DNA of 64,000 bases from an uncultured Actinomycetes bacterium (lineage in GTDB: Bacteria; Actinomycetota; CADDZG01; WHSQ01), in the NCBI GenBank assembly GCA_937863385.1, contig CALMBW010000020.1:372001-436000 (forward strand). Reading direction: 5' to 3'. A model generated the notes under the pieces. It worked only from the letters and a program-made list of their open reading frames with translations. It was not told where the DNA came from and searched no databases. Made by a program: the position numbers and the translations under genes. The number at the start of each line of letters is the position of its first letter. Position 1 is the first letter of the stretch. Positions 25,184-34,154 of this stretch are shown piece after piece.

Positions 25184-27300
25184 GCGGGTGCCCACCAGTT
25201 CGCTTCCCCGGCAAGTCTCATGAAGGCAGGGACGAGGGTGGCTCGGACCAAGGTGGCGTCCATGATCACGGCCAAAGTTAGTCCCACTCCCATCATCTTG
25301 ATGAACGTCACTCCCGAAGTTGCGAAAGCTACGAACACGACACTCAACAGCACCGCGGCTGCAGTAACGATCCGACCGGTGCGTTCCAGACCCATCGCTA
25401 CCGCGGTCGTGTTATCCGCGCCGGCGTCGTGCTCTTCTTTGATGCGAGACAACAAGAACACCTCGTAGTCCATCGACAGTCCGAACGCCATGCAGAACAT
25501 CAGGATCGGCATCGTCAAGTCCATCGTGCCGGTCGGCGTGAAGTCCAACAACGATGACAGGTGGCCGTCCTGGAAGATCCACACCATCGCTCCGAACGTT
25601 GCCGACAACGAAAGTACGTTCAAGACCAAGGCCTTGATCGGAACCAGGATCCCGCCGAACATCAAGAACAGCAGCACGAAGGTAGCGACGGCGATCAACA
25701 CCCCTGTTGCCGGCACCCTTGAGAACAGTGACTCGGTCGTATCCACGAGACGAGCAGACGGTCCCGTGACCCGCGTCTCGAAGCCGGGATCGACCGCACG
25801 TATGTCGTGAACCAGTTGCTCACCTTCTGGTGAGAACGCTTCGACACTCGGGACTACCGAAAGCCAGGTTCCTTTGTCACCGGCGAAGACAGCGGAGGTC
25901 TCATCCGGTGGCGACACTTGCTCCCCGCCAGAGTAGGTCCCGGTCACTGCTCCCACCCCGGCGACACCCTCGATCGAGGAAAGCTCACGGGCAAAGGCAT
26001 CGATCTCATCCTGGCTCACGCGGTCTGCCGAGTTCGTGATGATCGATAGCGCATTCGCATTGTTCGAGTCGAAGTTGTCCCGGATCTGCTGCTGGACCTG
26101 GTGGCTGCTCGCACTTGCGGGCAGGGCCCGGTCATCGGCCTCGCCCCATCTGACGCCGAAGAACGGGACACCCAGGACGACCAACAAAGTGATGACGCTT
26201 GTGGCGACGGGGATCGGGCGCTTCATGACACCGAGTGCGATCCGGTGCCACATACCCTCGCCAACCTCTTTGGGTTGTCTCTTGAAGAGCCTGAATCGAT
26301 CTACGTTCCGACCGACGACGGCGAGAAGCGCCGGCAGGAAGACCACGGCCCCCAGAACCGCTACCAACACCACTGAGATACCGGCGTACGCGAAACTGCG
26401 CAGGAACGCTAGCGGGAAGACCAAGAGGGCACCAAGCGAAAGTGCGACCGTCAATCCACTGAAAGCAACGGTGCGTCCTGCAGTCTGGACGGTTCGCATG
26501 ACGGCTTGATGGGGTTCGAGCCCGTTGTGCAGTTCCTCGCGGAAGCGACTGACCACGAACAGGCTGTAGTCGATCGCCAGACCGAGACCGAGCATCGTGA
26601 TGAGGTTGAGCGCGAAGATCGAAACATCGGTGAGATCGGCGATCACCGACAGGAGGAAGAAGGCTCCGATGATCGACATCCCACCGATCGCCAGTGGCAG
26701 ACTCGCGGCCACGACACTTCCGAAAACGATGAGGAGAAGGATCATCGTGATCGGGAACGCGATGGTCTCGGCCTTCACTAGGTCGGATTCGATGTTCTCT
26801 TGCATCTCACGATAGATCTCGGCGAACCCACCAACCCCGACCTCGAGATCGCCTTCGCGGGTGTACTTGGGAGACAGCTCCTCGATCCGCTCTCGGACAT
26901 GGTCGTCGCTCCCCTCGATAACGCCGATGACCAAAGCCTGGTCGCCGCTTCTGCTCTTGAGCGACGGGATCCCAGTGCTCCAATAGGAATAGACCTGTTC
27001 GAGGCCCTCTTCGGCAGAGAGTTCCGCGGTGAGTGCGGCCCCCGCCTTTGCGGTCGCGGGAGCGTCCACCGATCCGTCTGCCGAGACCAACAGGACGATG
27101 TTCGGGTCTTTGACCCCGAAGCGCTCTTCGAGCAGGACCGCCGCCTTGCTTGCGTCGGACTCGGGATCGTCGAAGCCCCCCGAGGTGAGCTTGTCGGCGA
27201 CACCGGCCCCCAGAACGCCAGCCAGGGCGAACATGACGACGGTAGCGATGAGGATGAGCTTGCGGCGGGATACCACGCCCCGTGCTAAGTGATGAAACAC
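25087..27300 (-). CDS. MmpL-family RND transporter
   Basis: 737-aa RND-superfamily exporter with twelve predicted helices in two halves, each with a large extracytoplasmic domain. Proton-relay Asp-Tyr pairs appear in LGLAIDYSLFVVSRFREEL and FGLSMDYEVFLLSRIKEEH, as in MmpL proteins, which export lipids, siderophores or lipophilic compounds. Start is GTG at 27300 with AGGAGG 8 nt upstream. It is cotranscribed with the downstream TetR gene, and a palindrome lies just upstream of its start. The substrate is unknown. Confidence 0.9.
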   Translation of the reverse strand: MFHHLARGVVSRRKLILIATVVMFALAGVLGAGVADKLTSGGFDDPESDASKAAVLLEERFGVKDPNIVLLVSADGSVDAPATAKAGAALTAELSAEEGLEQVYSYWSTGIPSLKSRSGDQALVIGVIEGSDDHVRERIEELSPKYTREGDLEVGVGGFAEIYREMQENIESDLVKAETIAFPITMILLLIVFGSVVAASLPLAIGGMSIIGAFFLLSVIADLTDVSIFALNLITMLGLGLAIDYSLFVVSRFREELHNGLEPHQAVMRTVQTAGRTVAFSGLTVALSLGALLVFPLAFLRSFAYAGISVVLVAVLGAVVFLPALLAVVGRNVDRFRLFKRQPKEVGEGMWHRIALGVMKRPIPVATSVITLLVVLGVPFFGVRWGEADDRALPASASSHQVQQQIRDNFDSNNANALSIITNSADRVSQDEIDAFARELSSIEGVAGVGAVTGTYSGGEQVSPPDETSAVFAGDKGTWLSVVPSVEAFSPEGEQLVHDIRAVDPGFETRVTGPSARLVDTTESLFSRVPATGVLIAVATFVLLFLMFGGILVPIKALVLNVLSLSATFGAMVWIFQDGHLSSLLDFTPTGTMDLTMPILMFCMAFGLSMDYEVFLLSRIKEEHDAGADNTTAVAMGLERTGRIVTAAAVLLSVVFVAFATSGVTFIKMMGVGLTLAVIMDATLVRATLVPAFMRLAGEANWWAPAWMRKVYNRFGISEGEPAVPPASPAPLQGGGS

Positions 27301-27342
27301 CCGAGAACCTCCTGAGACCCACCGGCCGGTCCGGTGAACGTT

Positions 27343-27367
27343 GGTAACTTAGCACTGTTAACTTACC
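27343..27367. promoter_or_regulatory. imperfect palindrome, probable TetR operator upstream of mmpL
   Basis: A 25-bp inverted repeat with arms GGTAACTTAGCA and TGTTAACTTACC around a central C matches at 10 of 12 positions per arm. It also contains TAACTTA as a direct repeat. It lies 43-67 bp upstream of the mmpL GTG, where a promoter would be expected, and this operon ends in a TetR gene. Autoregulation through this site is inference. Confidence 0.55.
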
Positions 27368-27390
27368 GTTGTAAAGCCATTTCCGAGAAG

Positions 27391-27930
27391 CTACTCGGTG
27401 ATGGCTCCGATCCCGGCCAAGGTCTTGTCCAGCTGCTTGAGATGGGCAAGATCGTGACCGGCGATGAGGTTGAGACCCAACTCGAAACTCTCCTCGCCGC
27501 GCTCCTCGTGCTTGCCGAAACGGCTCCAGCGGTCCCGGGGGGTGTCCCGGGCGAGAACCAGGTTGGAGTGCCGTAGCGCCGAGAAAGCGTCGAGCATGTC
27601 GTGGAAGGGGGGCCGCGCGATGTCCGTCCAGGCATCCTGGTCGTAACCGACGAGCACCGGCTCCGGTTGAGCCAGGATCAGCCGCCACCTGAACGAATAG
27701 ACGATCTCGCCATGCCAGAAGTGGCCCAGAAGCTCTTCTACCGACCATTCATTCGGCTCGGGTCGTCGATGGAGCATCTCGTCAGAAAGACCATCGGTCT
27801 TCTCTTGGTAGATCGACGGGGTTAGCGCCATCACTTCGAGCGGGTCGCGGGAGCCGAGCAGATCCAGCAGCGCCTGCTTGTAGGCGTCCGGCTCGAGCAC
27901 CGGGTCGGGTGCGACGATCCGTTCTTCCAC
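27391..27930 (-). CDS. DinB-fold protein
   Basis: 179-aa protein with the DinB/YfiT-like four-helix pattern: EWSVEELLGHFWHGEIVYSFR near residues 61-81 and HDLAHLKQLDK near 158-168, giving the usual set of metal-binding histidines. Related proteins include mycothiol- and bacillithiol-dependent transferases, so with mca in the window a mycothiol-dependent role is possible but not shown. It lies 2 bp from the dcd stop on the same strand. Confidence 0.75.
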   Translation of the reverse strand: MEERIVAPDPVLEPDAYKQALLDLLGSRDPLEVMALTPSIYQEKTDGLSDEMLHRRPEPNEWSVEELLGHFWHGEIVYSFRWRLILAQPEPVLVGYDQDAWTDIARPPFHDMLDAFSALRHSNLVLARDTPRDRWSRFGKHEERGEESFELGLNLIAGHDLAHLKQLDKTLAGIGAITE

Positions 27931-27932
27931 GC

Positions 27933-28496
27933 CTACTTGAAGTTCTCGAAATAGCGCGACGGTGTGGGGCCGCGCTGGCCTTGATACTTACTGCCCACCT
28001 TCACCGACCCGTAAGGATTCTCTGCTTCCGACGTGAGTTTGAAGAAGCTGATCTGCCCGATCTTCATCCCCGGATAGATGGTGATGGGAAGGTTGGCGAC
28101 GTTACTGAGCTCCAGCGTCAGATGCCCCTCGAAGCCGGGATCGACGTATCCGGCCGTCGAGTGGATCAACAAGCCCAGACGTCCCAGTGAGCTCTTGCCT
28201 TCGAGCCGTGCGACGAGGTCATGCGGCAGCCGCACATATTCGAGCGTCGAACCCAGCACGAACTCACCGGGATGAAGGATGAACGGCTCGTCATCTTCGA
28301 CCTCGACCTGTTCGGTCAACGCATCCATCGGCTTCTTCACGTCGATGATCGGGTAACGATGGTTACTAAAGGTCCTGAAGTAGCGATCGGTGTGCAGGTC
28401 GACCGAGGACGGCTGAACGTCGGCCTCGTCGAAGGGGTCGATCCCGACCTCACCCGCGGCGATCGCCTTGCGGATATCCACGTCCGAAAGGATCAT
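27933..28496 (-). CDS. dcd: dCTP deaminase, possibly bifunctional with dUTPase
   Basis: 187-aa trimeric dUTPase-fold enzyme. The motifs [19 protein letters not shown] and [16 protein letters not shown] (the Glu is the catalytic base) are intact, as is the C-terminal [13 protein letters not shown] segment that closes over the triphosphate. Actinobacterial Dcd enzymes often convert dCTP to dUMP directly. It is the first gene of a dcd-DinB pair. Confidence 0.94.
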   Translation of the reverse strand: MILSDVDIRKAIAAGEVGIDPFDEADVQPSSVDLHTDRYFRTFSNHRYPIIDVKKPMDALTEQVEVEDDEPFILHPGEFVLGSTLEYVRLPHDLVARLEGKSSLGRLGLLIHSTAGYVDPGFEGHLTLELSNVANLPITIYPGMKIGQISFFKLTSEAENPYGSVKVGSKYQGQRGPTPSRYFENFK

Positions 28497-28647
28497 CGCC
28501 GCAGTCTACCGAGCGCCCTCCGGCGCAGGCGGCTTGCCCCGCCCTCGATGCCCAGACCGCGAAGATTCTTGTAGCCGGGCGAAGGTACTCACATCGGGCG
28601 ACAGGGATTCCGCCGGAAGCCCTGACCCTCTAGAATCTGCTCCGCCC

Positions 28648-28721
28648 GCGGGTGTAGCTCAATGGTAGAGCTCTAGCTTCCCAAGCTAGTGACGAGGGTT
28701 CGATTCCCTTCACCCGCTCCA
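28648..28721 (+). tRNA. tRNA-Gly (anticodon CCC)
   Basis: The acceptor stem GCGGGTG (28648-28654) pairs with CACCCGC (28711-28717). The D arm GCTCAATGGTAGAGC, the anticodon stem CTAGC/GCTAG with loop TTCCCAA (anticodon CCC), the T arm with GGTTCGATTCC and an encoded CCA end complete the cloverleaf. Confidence 0.95.
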
Positions 28722-28886
28722 CCTTCACCTCGCCGCCCCCTTGAGTCAGTTGTCTTGTTGTCCGGTCGGATTCGTTCGCAAAGTCTGCGTCCTGAGAGGC
28801 CCTAGATCGAGTTCCGCAAGATCCTCGCTGACCGTAAGCTGCCCATTGGGATGGCAATACTCCGCAGGCGAGGAACGGCGAAACTA

Positions 28887-29939
28887 ATGAGGCAACCAAA
28901 CCTTTCCAAACTTCTTCTGGCCTCGATGGTGGTGCTTCCAAGTCTCGCTGTCCTTGAGAACATTTCGGCCGCGTCCGGTCACCCAGAGGGACAGATCTTG
29001 TTACGGGAGCTACGTGCGGTTCCGGGAGGGCGGGAAGGATTTGTGCTTATGGAGGTCGACGGGCAGGAGCACGACATCGATCTTCCCGTAGTGGCGCTCT
29101 CACCAGTGGCCTGGGAGCCATCAGGCAACCGATTCTTCTTCGTTGGGTATGGCAAAGACGATCAATACGATCTATACGCGGCGGACAGCAGCGGTGTGCT
29201 CCAGAGGTTCACATACGACTCTGCCGCGGAGCGAAATCCGATTGTCTCGCCCAGCGGGCGGGAAGTAGTTTTCGCCATTCTCAGCAAGAGCGGCCAGACC
29301 AGCGCCCTTGTCCACCTCGACCTCGAATCAGCGAAAAGGACCAGGATTCAATCCGAAACAACTCTCACCAAGAACCTGCCCAGTAGCTGGAGTCCTGATG
29401 GGAGTCGGTTCCTCTTCACCAGGATTAGTGCGGATGGTCAGAGAGTGATGGAGTACGACTTTGCACGCGCTCGCTCGAGCGTGGCAATCAGCTCCATCTA
29501 CCGCCCGGATGAGGCATCGTACTCACCCTCCGGTAAAACGATCGCTTTCACGCGAGAGAGCAAGAATGAGTCGAGCACCTCCTGCGTAATGATGGTCGCG
29601 ACGGCCGCCCAAGCAACCCCGCAAAAGCTTTCTTGCAAGGGCTCGGTCGGGGCCTCAGCCCCCTCATGGAACGACCAAGGCACTTACATCGCATTCGAAA
29701 GCTGTGATCCCTGTCGCGTGCTGTTGCTCAATGTTGCAGCGAGGAAAACCACACCTCTAACCGAAGGGGACACAGACACTGAAGAGGAAAGTCCGAGTTG
29801 GCGACCAAGCCAGCTTGTCGGGCAACTGCCTACAACGGGTATGCAAGTCCTCTGGTGGTGGATTGCGCTCGGGGGAGTGCTATCTGGGCTAGTCCTGATG
29901 GCGTACGTGCGTACGCCTAGGTCAAGTTCCCACCGGTAG
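28887..29939 (+). CDS. secreted TolB-like beta-propeller with LPTTG sorting signal
   Basis: 350 aa from ATG 28887 (ATG 28851 is an alternative). A signal peptide is evident (MRQPNLSK then LLLASMVVLPSLAVL). The body has WD40-like/PD40 blades recognisable as W-x-P-S/D-G-x-x-F/I-x-F (SSWSPDGSRFLFTR, ASYSPSGKTIAFTR, PSWNDQGTYIAFES). The end carries LPTTG, a hydrophobic helix (VLWWWIALGGVLSGLVLMAYV) and a short tail (RTPRSSSHR), a class A-type sortase signal. It therefore appears to be an exported, cell-wall-anchored propeller. Base composition looks more AT-rich than neighbouring genes and a tRNA lies just upstream, hinting at acquisition. No sortase gene is in the window. Confidence 0.8.
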   Translation: MRQPNLSKLLLASMVVLPSLAVLENISAASGHPEGQILLRELRAVPGGREGFVLMEVDGQEHDIDLPVVALSPVAWEPSGNRFFFVGYGKDDQYDLYAADSSGVLQRFTYDSAAERNPIVSPSGREVVFAILSKSGQTSALVHLDLESAKRTRIQSETTLTKNLPSSWSPDGSRFLFTRISADGQRVMEYDFARARSSVAISSIYRPDEASYSPSGKTIAFTRESKNESSTSCVMMVATAAQATPQKLSCKGSVGASAPSWNDQGTYIAFESCDPCRVLLLNVAARKTTPLTEGDTDTEEESPSWRPSQLVGQLPTTGMQVLWWWIALGGVLSGLVLMAYVRTPRSSSHR

Positions 29940-30026
29940 TCATAGGACAATGACCAACGGGCACGCACTCCCGAATAAGCGAGAACCAATCAACCTGCAG
30001 CCAGGAACCAGTGACCCTCCCTGAAG

Positions 30027-30758
30027 CTAGTGTCGGCCCTTGCGCAGGGACTCGAAATGAGCGGTTGCTTCCGCTGCGGTCGTCGGTTGAAGGATCGAGT
30101 CTTCGAACCTCTCGGAGTAGGGGCAGCCGCTCGTTCGGATGCGAGAAGCAGTTGCCTCGTAGTCATACTCGGCTCGGCGTAGCTGGAGACGGTCACCCTC
30201 TAGGTCGAGCCAGTAGGCACCCGGGAGATCTTCGTTGGGGAGTCCCACACTGCCTGCATTGATCACCCGCCACCTGCTTACATTTCGGTCGAACTGGGTG
30301 TGCGTATGGCCACACACAACGATCGGTGTCTTGACCCCTCCAAGCACTTCGATAAGGGCGGCATCCGGCGTCTGTGAGGTGATCAGCTCCTCATCGCTGC
30401 GGGGAGTGGCGTGGCAAAACAAGACTTCGCCGATCTCGCCCACAAGCGTGACCGTCGCCGGAAGGTTCCCCAATGAGGCGCGCTGTTCCTCGGTGAGCTG
30501 TGAAGCGCACCAGGTATTCACTTCATCGACCCACCCCCCGGCCGAGGTCTGCCCCGCTGCCACCTCCCTGTCTGCGTTCCCCTGCAACGTTAGAACCGGG
30601 ATCTCGATCGTGGCGAGCCGCTCCACGGTCAGGCGGGGGAACGGCCCCCACGCGATGTCGCCACCGACCACGATCGCGTCGGGCTCATCGATCTCTTCCA
30701 GCACGGCTTCCAGCGCATCGATGTTCCCGTGGATGTCGTACAGCGCCGCAACACGCAC
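30027..30758 (-). CDS. calcineurin-type metallophosphoesterase
   Basis: 243-aa phosphoesterase of the YfcE/YvnB-like branch. Metal ligands are visible in D8-x-H10, GGD (32-34), GNADRE (a variant of GNHE), a C-x-H segment and GHTHTQF, followed by VINAGSVGLP. Substrate is unknown; such enzymes act on cyclic nucleotides, dinucleotides or phosphodiesters. Start is GTG at 30758. It lies downstream of dnaB on the same strand, with 33 bp between. Confidence 0.87.
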   Translation of the reverse strand: MRVAALYDIHGNIDALEAVLEEIDEPDAIVVGGDIAWGPFPRLTVERLATIEIPVLTLQGNADREVAAGQTSAGGWVDEVNTWCASQLTEEQRASLGNLPATVTLVGEIGEVLFCHATPRSDEELITSQTPDAALIEVLGGVKTPIVVCGHTHTQFDRNVSRWRVINAGSVGLPNEDLPGAYWLDLEGDRLQLRRAEYDYEATASRIRTSGCPYSERFEDSILQPTTAAEATAHFESLRKGRH

Positions 30759-30791
30759 CCGGGACCTACTCCACGGATGAGCTGCGGGTAT

Positions 30792-32165
30792 TCATCGGCC
30801 CCCGGGAACCCTTGCCATCGACGCGAACTTGGTGAACTGGTTCATGAAGGCAAGCCGGATGGTTCCGGTAGGACCATTTCGATGCTTGGCGATGATCAGT
30901 TCAGCCTCACCACGATGTTCGGAGTCAGGGTTGTAGAGCTCGTCTCGGTAGATGAACATCACGACGTCACTGTCCTGCTCGATACTGCCGGACTCACGCA
31001 AGTCGCCCAGCAGCGGACGTTTGTCTGCCCGGTACTCCACGGCTCGGTTCAGCTGAGCAGCACAGATGACCGGAACCTCCAGTTCACGAGCAAGGATCTT
31101 GAGGTTCCTTGAGAGATCCGACACCTCTTGCTGCCGGTTCTCGGATCGGCGTGGTGACTGCATTAGCTGCAGGTAGTCGATGATCACCATCCCGAGTCCC
31201 TCGCGCGCCTTCAGGCGCCGGCACTTTGCGCGGATCTCCATCAACGTGATGTTGGCCGAATCGTCGATGTAGATCGGAGCTTCGGCCAGACGACCCAGCG
31301 CACTCGACAATTGGATCCAGTCACGCTCTTGCAGCGTTCCCTTGTTCATCCGCTGCGAATCGACCTTGGCCTCGCTAGCAAGGAACCGTCGCGTCAGTTC
31401 GTGCCTGCTCATCTCGAGGTTGAACATCATCACCGGCTTGCGCGTCTTCAAAGCACAAGACAAAGCAAAGTCATTTAACAGGCTCGACTTTCCCATTCCT
31501 GGTCTGGCGGCTACGACTATGAAGTTGGAGGGTTGGAAGCCGGAGGTGTAGTCGTCGAGGTCGGGGAAACCGGTTGACACTCCGGTGACGGACTCGCCGC
31601 GGTCGGCGAGTTTCTCCAATGCCTCCATGTTCTCGGAAAGCAATCCACGCAGATGCTTAACGGAGTCGCGCAGACGGCGATCGGCGACGTTGTAGATGAT
31701 CTCTTCGGCTTGGTCGACGGCTTGGTCGACATCTTCGGGAAGTGAGAAGCCGATCTCTTGGATCTCGTTACCGGCCCCCACCAAGCGGCGAAGTCGTGCG
31801 TGTTCCTCGACGATCTGCGCGTACTTGGTGGCAGCGGACGCGGTGGGATAAGCCTCGAGGAGTCCGTGGAGATAGGGCTTTCCACCGATGTCTTCGAGCA
31901 TGCCGCGCCGGGCGAGCTCCTCGGCCACGGTGATGGCATCGGCTGCCTGAGAACGCTGATCGAGAGCGACGATGGCCTGGAAGATCTCGGCGTGAGCGGG
32001 CTTATAGAAATCCTCGTCGCGAAGGATCTCTACGACGTTGGAGATGGCTGCCTTGGACTCCATCATCGCCCCGAGCACGGACTGCTCGGCGTCGAGGTTG
32101 TGGGGGGGTATGCGGTTCGGAGAGCCGGCTCCCGGCAATCTCCTAACCTCTTCTCGCTGCGCCAC
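30792..32165 (-). CDS. dnaB: replicative DNA helicase DnaB
   Basis: 457 aa from GTG 32165; GTG 32195 is possible but lies upstream of the AAGGAGGT ribosome site. The N-terminal helical domain (PPHNLDAEQSVLGAMM near 25-40) is followed by the RecA-like motor: Walker A ARPGMGKSS, MFNLEMS, IIDYLQLM (Walker B) and AQLNRAVEYR. No intein interrupts the Walker A site. Gene order rpsF-ssb-rpsR-rplI-dnaB is the common actinobacterial one. Confidence 0.96.
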   Translation of the reverse strand: MAQREEVRRLPGAGSPNRIPPHNLDAEQSVLGAMMESKAAISNVVEILRDEDFYKPAHAEIFQAIVALDQRSQAADAITVAEELARRGMLEDIGGKPYLHGLLEAYPTASAATKYAQIVEEHARLRRLVGAGNEIQEIGFSLPEDVDQAVDQAEEIIYNVADRRLRDSVKHLRGLLSENMEALEKLADRGESVTGVSTGFPDLDDYTSGFQPSNFIVVAARPGMGKSSLLNDFALSCALKTRKPVMMFNLEMSRHELTRRFLASEAKVDSQRMNKGTLQERDWIQLSSALGRLAEAPIYIDDSANITLMEIRAKCRRLKAREGLGMVIIDYLQLMQSPRRSENRQQEVSDLSRNLKILARELEVPVICAAQLNRAVEYRADKRPLLGDLRESGSIEQDSDVVMFIYRDELYNPDSEHRGEAELIIAKHRNGPTGTIRLAFMNQFTKFASMARVPGGR

Positions 32166-32432
32166 CTCTGCCCTCAGACCTCCTTCTAGCCGCACCTACA
32201 GCCATCAAACAACGGGGGGTACGACATTTTTGGGACGTCCTCCCTACCCCTCTCGTCACCGAGCCTGGGTGAACGTATAAGAGGGGGCCTGTTCGGTTCG
32301 ATGCCCGAAACCGGTGGATTACCTGTTGATCACAGCCATAGCCGGTGGATTGTGTCGCCCCCGCTGACACAGCAACACCACCCACCTGCCCGGAGAGGGC
32401 CAAGGGGTGATCTCCACCTGTTGATAACCACC

Positions 32433-32441
32433 TGTGGACAA
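32433..32441. promoter_or_regulatory. DnaA-box match upstream of dnaB
   Basis: TGTGGACAA is the complement of TTGTCCACA, the GC-rich variant of the DnaA box preferred in actinobacteria. A TTGATAACC sequence lies 4 bp before it. A single box suggests regulation of dnaB by DnaA rather than an origin. Confidence 0.45.
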
Positions 32442-32502
32442 GCAGCCGCCCCTACTCCAGTGGTCTTCGCGCTCTGAGGAGTTTCTTCGCGCCCAGCAGA
32501 AA

Positions 32503-32520
32503 GGCCGCCCGGAGGCGGCC
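32503..32520 (-). terminator. terminator of the rpsF-ssb-rpsR-rplI operon
   Basis: On the minus strand GGCCGCC, loop TCCG, GGCGGCC forms a 7-bp stem followed by TTTCT. It begins about 32 bp after the rplI stop. Confidence 0.7.
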
Positions 32521-32551
32521 CTTCTAAATGCTGTTCAACGAGCGATCGGAC

Positions 32552-33010
32552 CTATTCGTCTTCTTCGTGAGCGATGACTTCGACGGTCACGAGCCCGGTT
32601 ACCTCTTCGTGCAGCTTGACCTCGACCTGATGGGTGCCCAGACTGCGGATGGGGTCTTCGAGCAACACGTTGCGCCGGTCGATGTCTTCTTCCAGCTGAT
32701 CCAAGATCGCCCGGGCCACATCCGAATTGGTGACCGATCCGAAGAGCTTGCCGGCTTCACCGGCACGAGCCGAGATGTAGACCGGGGACGAAGCAAGGTG
32801 AGCGATCTTTGCCGCTGCTTCCTCCTTGGCCTTTCGCTCCTGCTCCTCACGCGCCTTGCGCATCAACTCGGCCTGCTTCAAGGCGCCCTTGGTTGCGCTC
32901 ATCGCAAGACCTTGCGGAACCAGGAAGTTGCGCGCATACCCGTCTTTGACGTCGACGACGTCGCCCTTCTTTCCGAGCGAGTCGACGTCGTTAGCGAGGA
33001 TGACCTTCAT
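32552..33010 (-). CDS. rplI: 50S ribosomal protein bL9
   Basis: 152 aa. The N-terminal L9 signature ([28 protein letters not shown] in part) with [13 protein letters not shown], the long charged connecting helix ([19 protein letters not shown]) and the C-terminal domain with [11 protein letters not shown] are complete. It binds the base of the L1 stalk on the 50S subunit. It is the last gene of the rpsF operon, 12 bp after rpsR, and is followed by a terminator. Confidence 0.97.
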   Translation of the reverse strand: MKVILANDVDSLGKKGDVVDVKDGYARNFLVPQGLAMSATKGALKQAELMRKAREEQERKAKEEAAAKIAHLASSPVYISARAGEAGKLFGSVTNSDVARAILDQLEEDIDRRNVLLEDPIRSLGTHQVEVKLHEEVTGLVTVEVIAHEEDE

Positions 33011-33022
33011 GTCTGGACCCTC

Positions 33023-33280
33023 CTAACGGCTCGTGTAAGGGAGCAGTGCCATTTCCCGCGCATTCTTCACTGCCGTAGCGACCAGACGCTGGTGCTGTGT
33101 GCAGCACCCGGTCACACGACGCGCACGGATCTTGCCGCGGTCGCTCATGTACTTGCGCAGCAAGGCCACATCCTTGTAGTCGATGTAGGTCACCTTGTCG
33201 GCGCAGAACTGACAGAACTTCTTCTTGCCGCCACCACCCTTCTTGGGGGGTGCGGTCTTCTTCGCTCCACGTGGTGGCAT
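33023..33280 (-). CDS. rpsR: 30S ribosomal protein bS18
   Basis: 85 aa. The core [33 protein letters not shown] is intact. It is the zinc-binding form: FCQFC plus GCC give four cysteines. The N-terminus has an extended Pro/Lys/Gly stretch. It pairs with S6 on the 30S platform. It lies 3 bp after ssb. Confidence 0.97.
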   Translation of the reverse strand: MPPRGAKKTAPPKKGGGGKKKFCQFCADKVTYIDYKDVALLRKYMSDRGKIRARRVTGCCTQHQRLVATAVKNAREMALLPYTSR

Positions 33281-33283
33281 GTT

Positions 33284-33796
33284 CTAGAAACCTCCCTCGT
33301 CCATCTGGCCGCCAACAGCGCTACCGGCGCCCCAGTCGTTGCCTTGTGGCTGGCCGCCCTGTGGCTGCCCTTGCTGAACAGGCTGGCTCCCGCCGCCGAA
33401 GTTGCTTGCCGGCGGAGCTCCGCCGCCCTGCTGCCCCGTGCGATTGGAACGCTGCACTTGAGCCGAAGCCCACCTCAACGAAGGACCCACCTCGTCGACC
33501 TGGACCTCGACCTCGTAGCGCTTGCTTCCGTCTTGTGCTTCCCAGCTTCGTTGTTGCAAACGCCCAACGACGATCACGCGGGTGCCCTTAGTCATCTCCG
33601 CGACGTGCTCTGCCATCTCGCGCCAGCAACTGCAACGGAAGAAGCCGTCGAGCTTGTCCTCCCACTGGCCGTCTTTCTGGAAACGCTTGTTAACTGCAAC
33701 GGTGAAGTTGACCACTGCGGCTCCCGAAGGGGTGTAGCGCAGTTCGGGGTCATCGGTCAGGTTGCCGACCAGGGTGACTGTGTTCTCAGATGCCAT
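33284..33796 (-). CDS. ssb: single-stranded DNA-binding protein
   Basis: 170 aa. The OB fold spans about residues 1-115 (NTVTLVGNLTDDPELRYTPSGAAVVNFTVAVN, in part) with the usual FFRCSCWREMAEHVAEMTKGTRVIVVG block. A Gly/Gln/Pro-rich linker follows. The acidic tip that recruits partner proteins is MDEGGF rather than the common DDDIPF, keeping the terminal Phe but with fewer acids. It lies between rpsF and rpsR, as in most actinobacteria. Confidence 0.96.
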   Translation of the reverse strand: MASENTVTLVGNLTDDPELRYTPSGAAVVNFTVAVNKRFQKDGQWEDKLDGFFRCSCWREMAEHVAEMTKGTRVIVVGRLQQRSWEAQDGSKRYEVEVQVDEVGPSLRWASAQVQRSNRTGQQGGGAPPASNFGGGSQPVQQGQPQGGQPQGNDWGAGSAVGGQMDEGGF

Positions 33797-33844
33797 ATCG
33801 ATTACCTCTTTCTAAGATCTCGATCTTGAGTCGTCGCAGCGGCC

Positions 33845-34135
33845 CTAGTGAGCCTCGGGGCGAACGATCTTTCCTCTAACGAACTCGTCGGAGATCTTGA
33901 TGAGGTTCTCGAGACGGGCCACGCCTTCTTCCGGCGCCTCGAAGTTCGCTACGAAGTAGTAGCCGTCGTGCTTGTGAGAGATCTCGTAGGCAAAGCGACG
34001 CTTGCCCCAACGATCGACCTCTGCGGACTTGCCGCCGACCGTGCCTATGGCATCGGTGAACTTCTGAACGGCCTTCTCGACATCGCCCTCTTCAAGAGCG
34101 CCGTCGACGATGACCAAAGCCTCGTACCGCCTCAT
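33845..34135 (-). CDS. rpsF: 30S ribosomal protein bS6
   Basis: 96 aa; MRRYEALVIVDGALEEGDVEK and GKRRFAYEISHKHDGYYFVANFEA are typical bS6 segments. ATG at 34135 follows AGGAGGAG. First gene of the operon. A hairpin just upstream of the ribosome site may be the autoregulatory S6-S18 leader. Confidence 0.97.
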   Translation of the reverse strand: MRRYEALVIVDGALEEGDVEKAVQKFTDAIGTVGGKSAEVDRWGKRRFAYEISHKHDGYYFVANFEAPEEGVARLENLIKISDEFVRGKIVRPEAH

Positions 34136-34154
34136 ATGACTCCTCCTATGGACA

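Larger units (their letters stand above)
32166..32551. other. 386-bp intergenic region between rplI and dnaB
   Basis: No supportable gene. It holds the rplI-side terminator hairpin (32503-32520), one DnaA-box match (32433-32441) and the dnaB ribosome site near its left end. A cluster of CCACCTG/CCTGTTGAT-type repeats occurs at about 32320-32440 (ACCTGTTGAT at 32331 and 32416). The promoter of dnaB must lie here, separating it from the ribosomal-protein operon. Confidence 0.6.

Noticed and set aside
32528-33829. Long plus-strand frame of over 430 codons
   Set aside because: It is antisense to rplI, rpsR and ssb, which are certain; a high-GC shadow frame.
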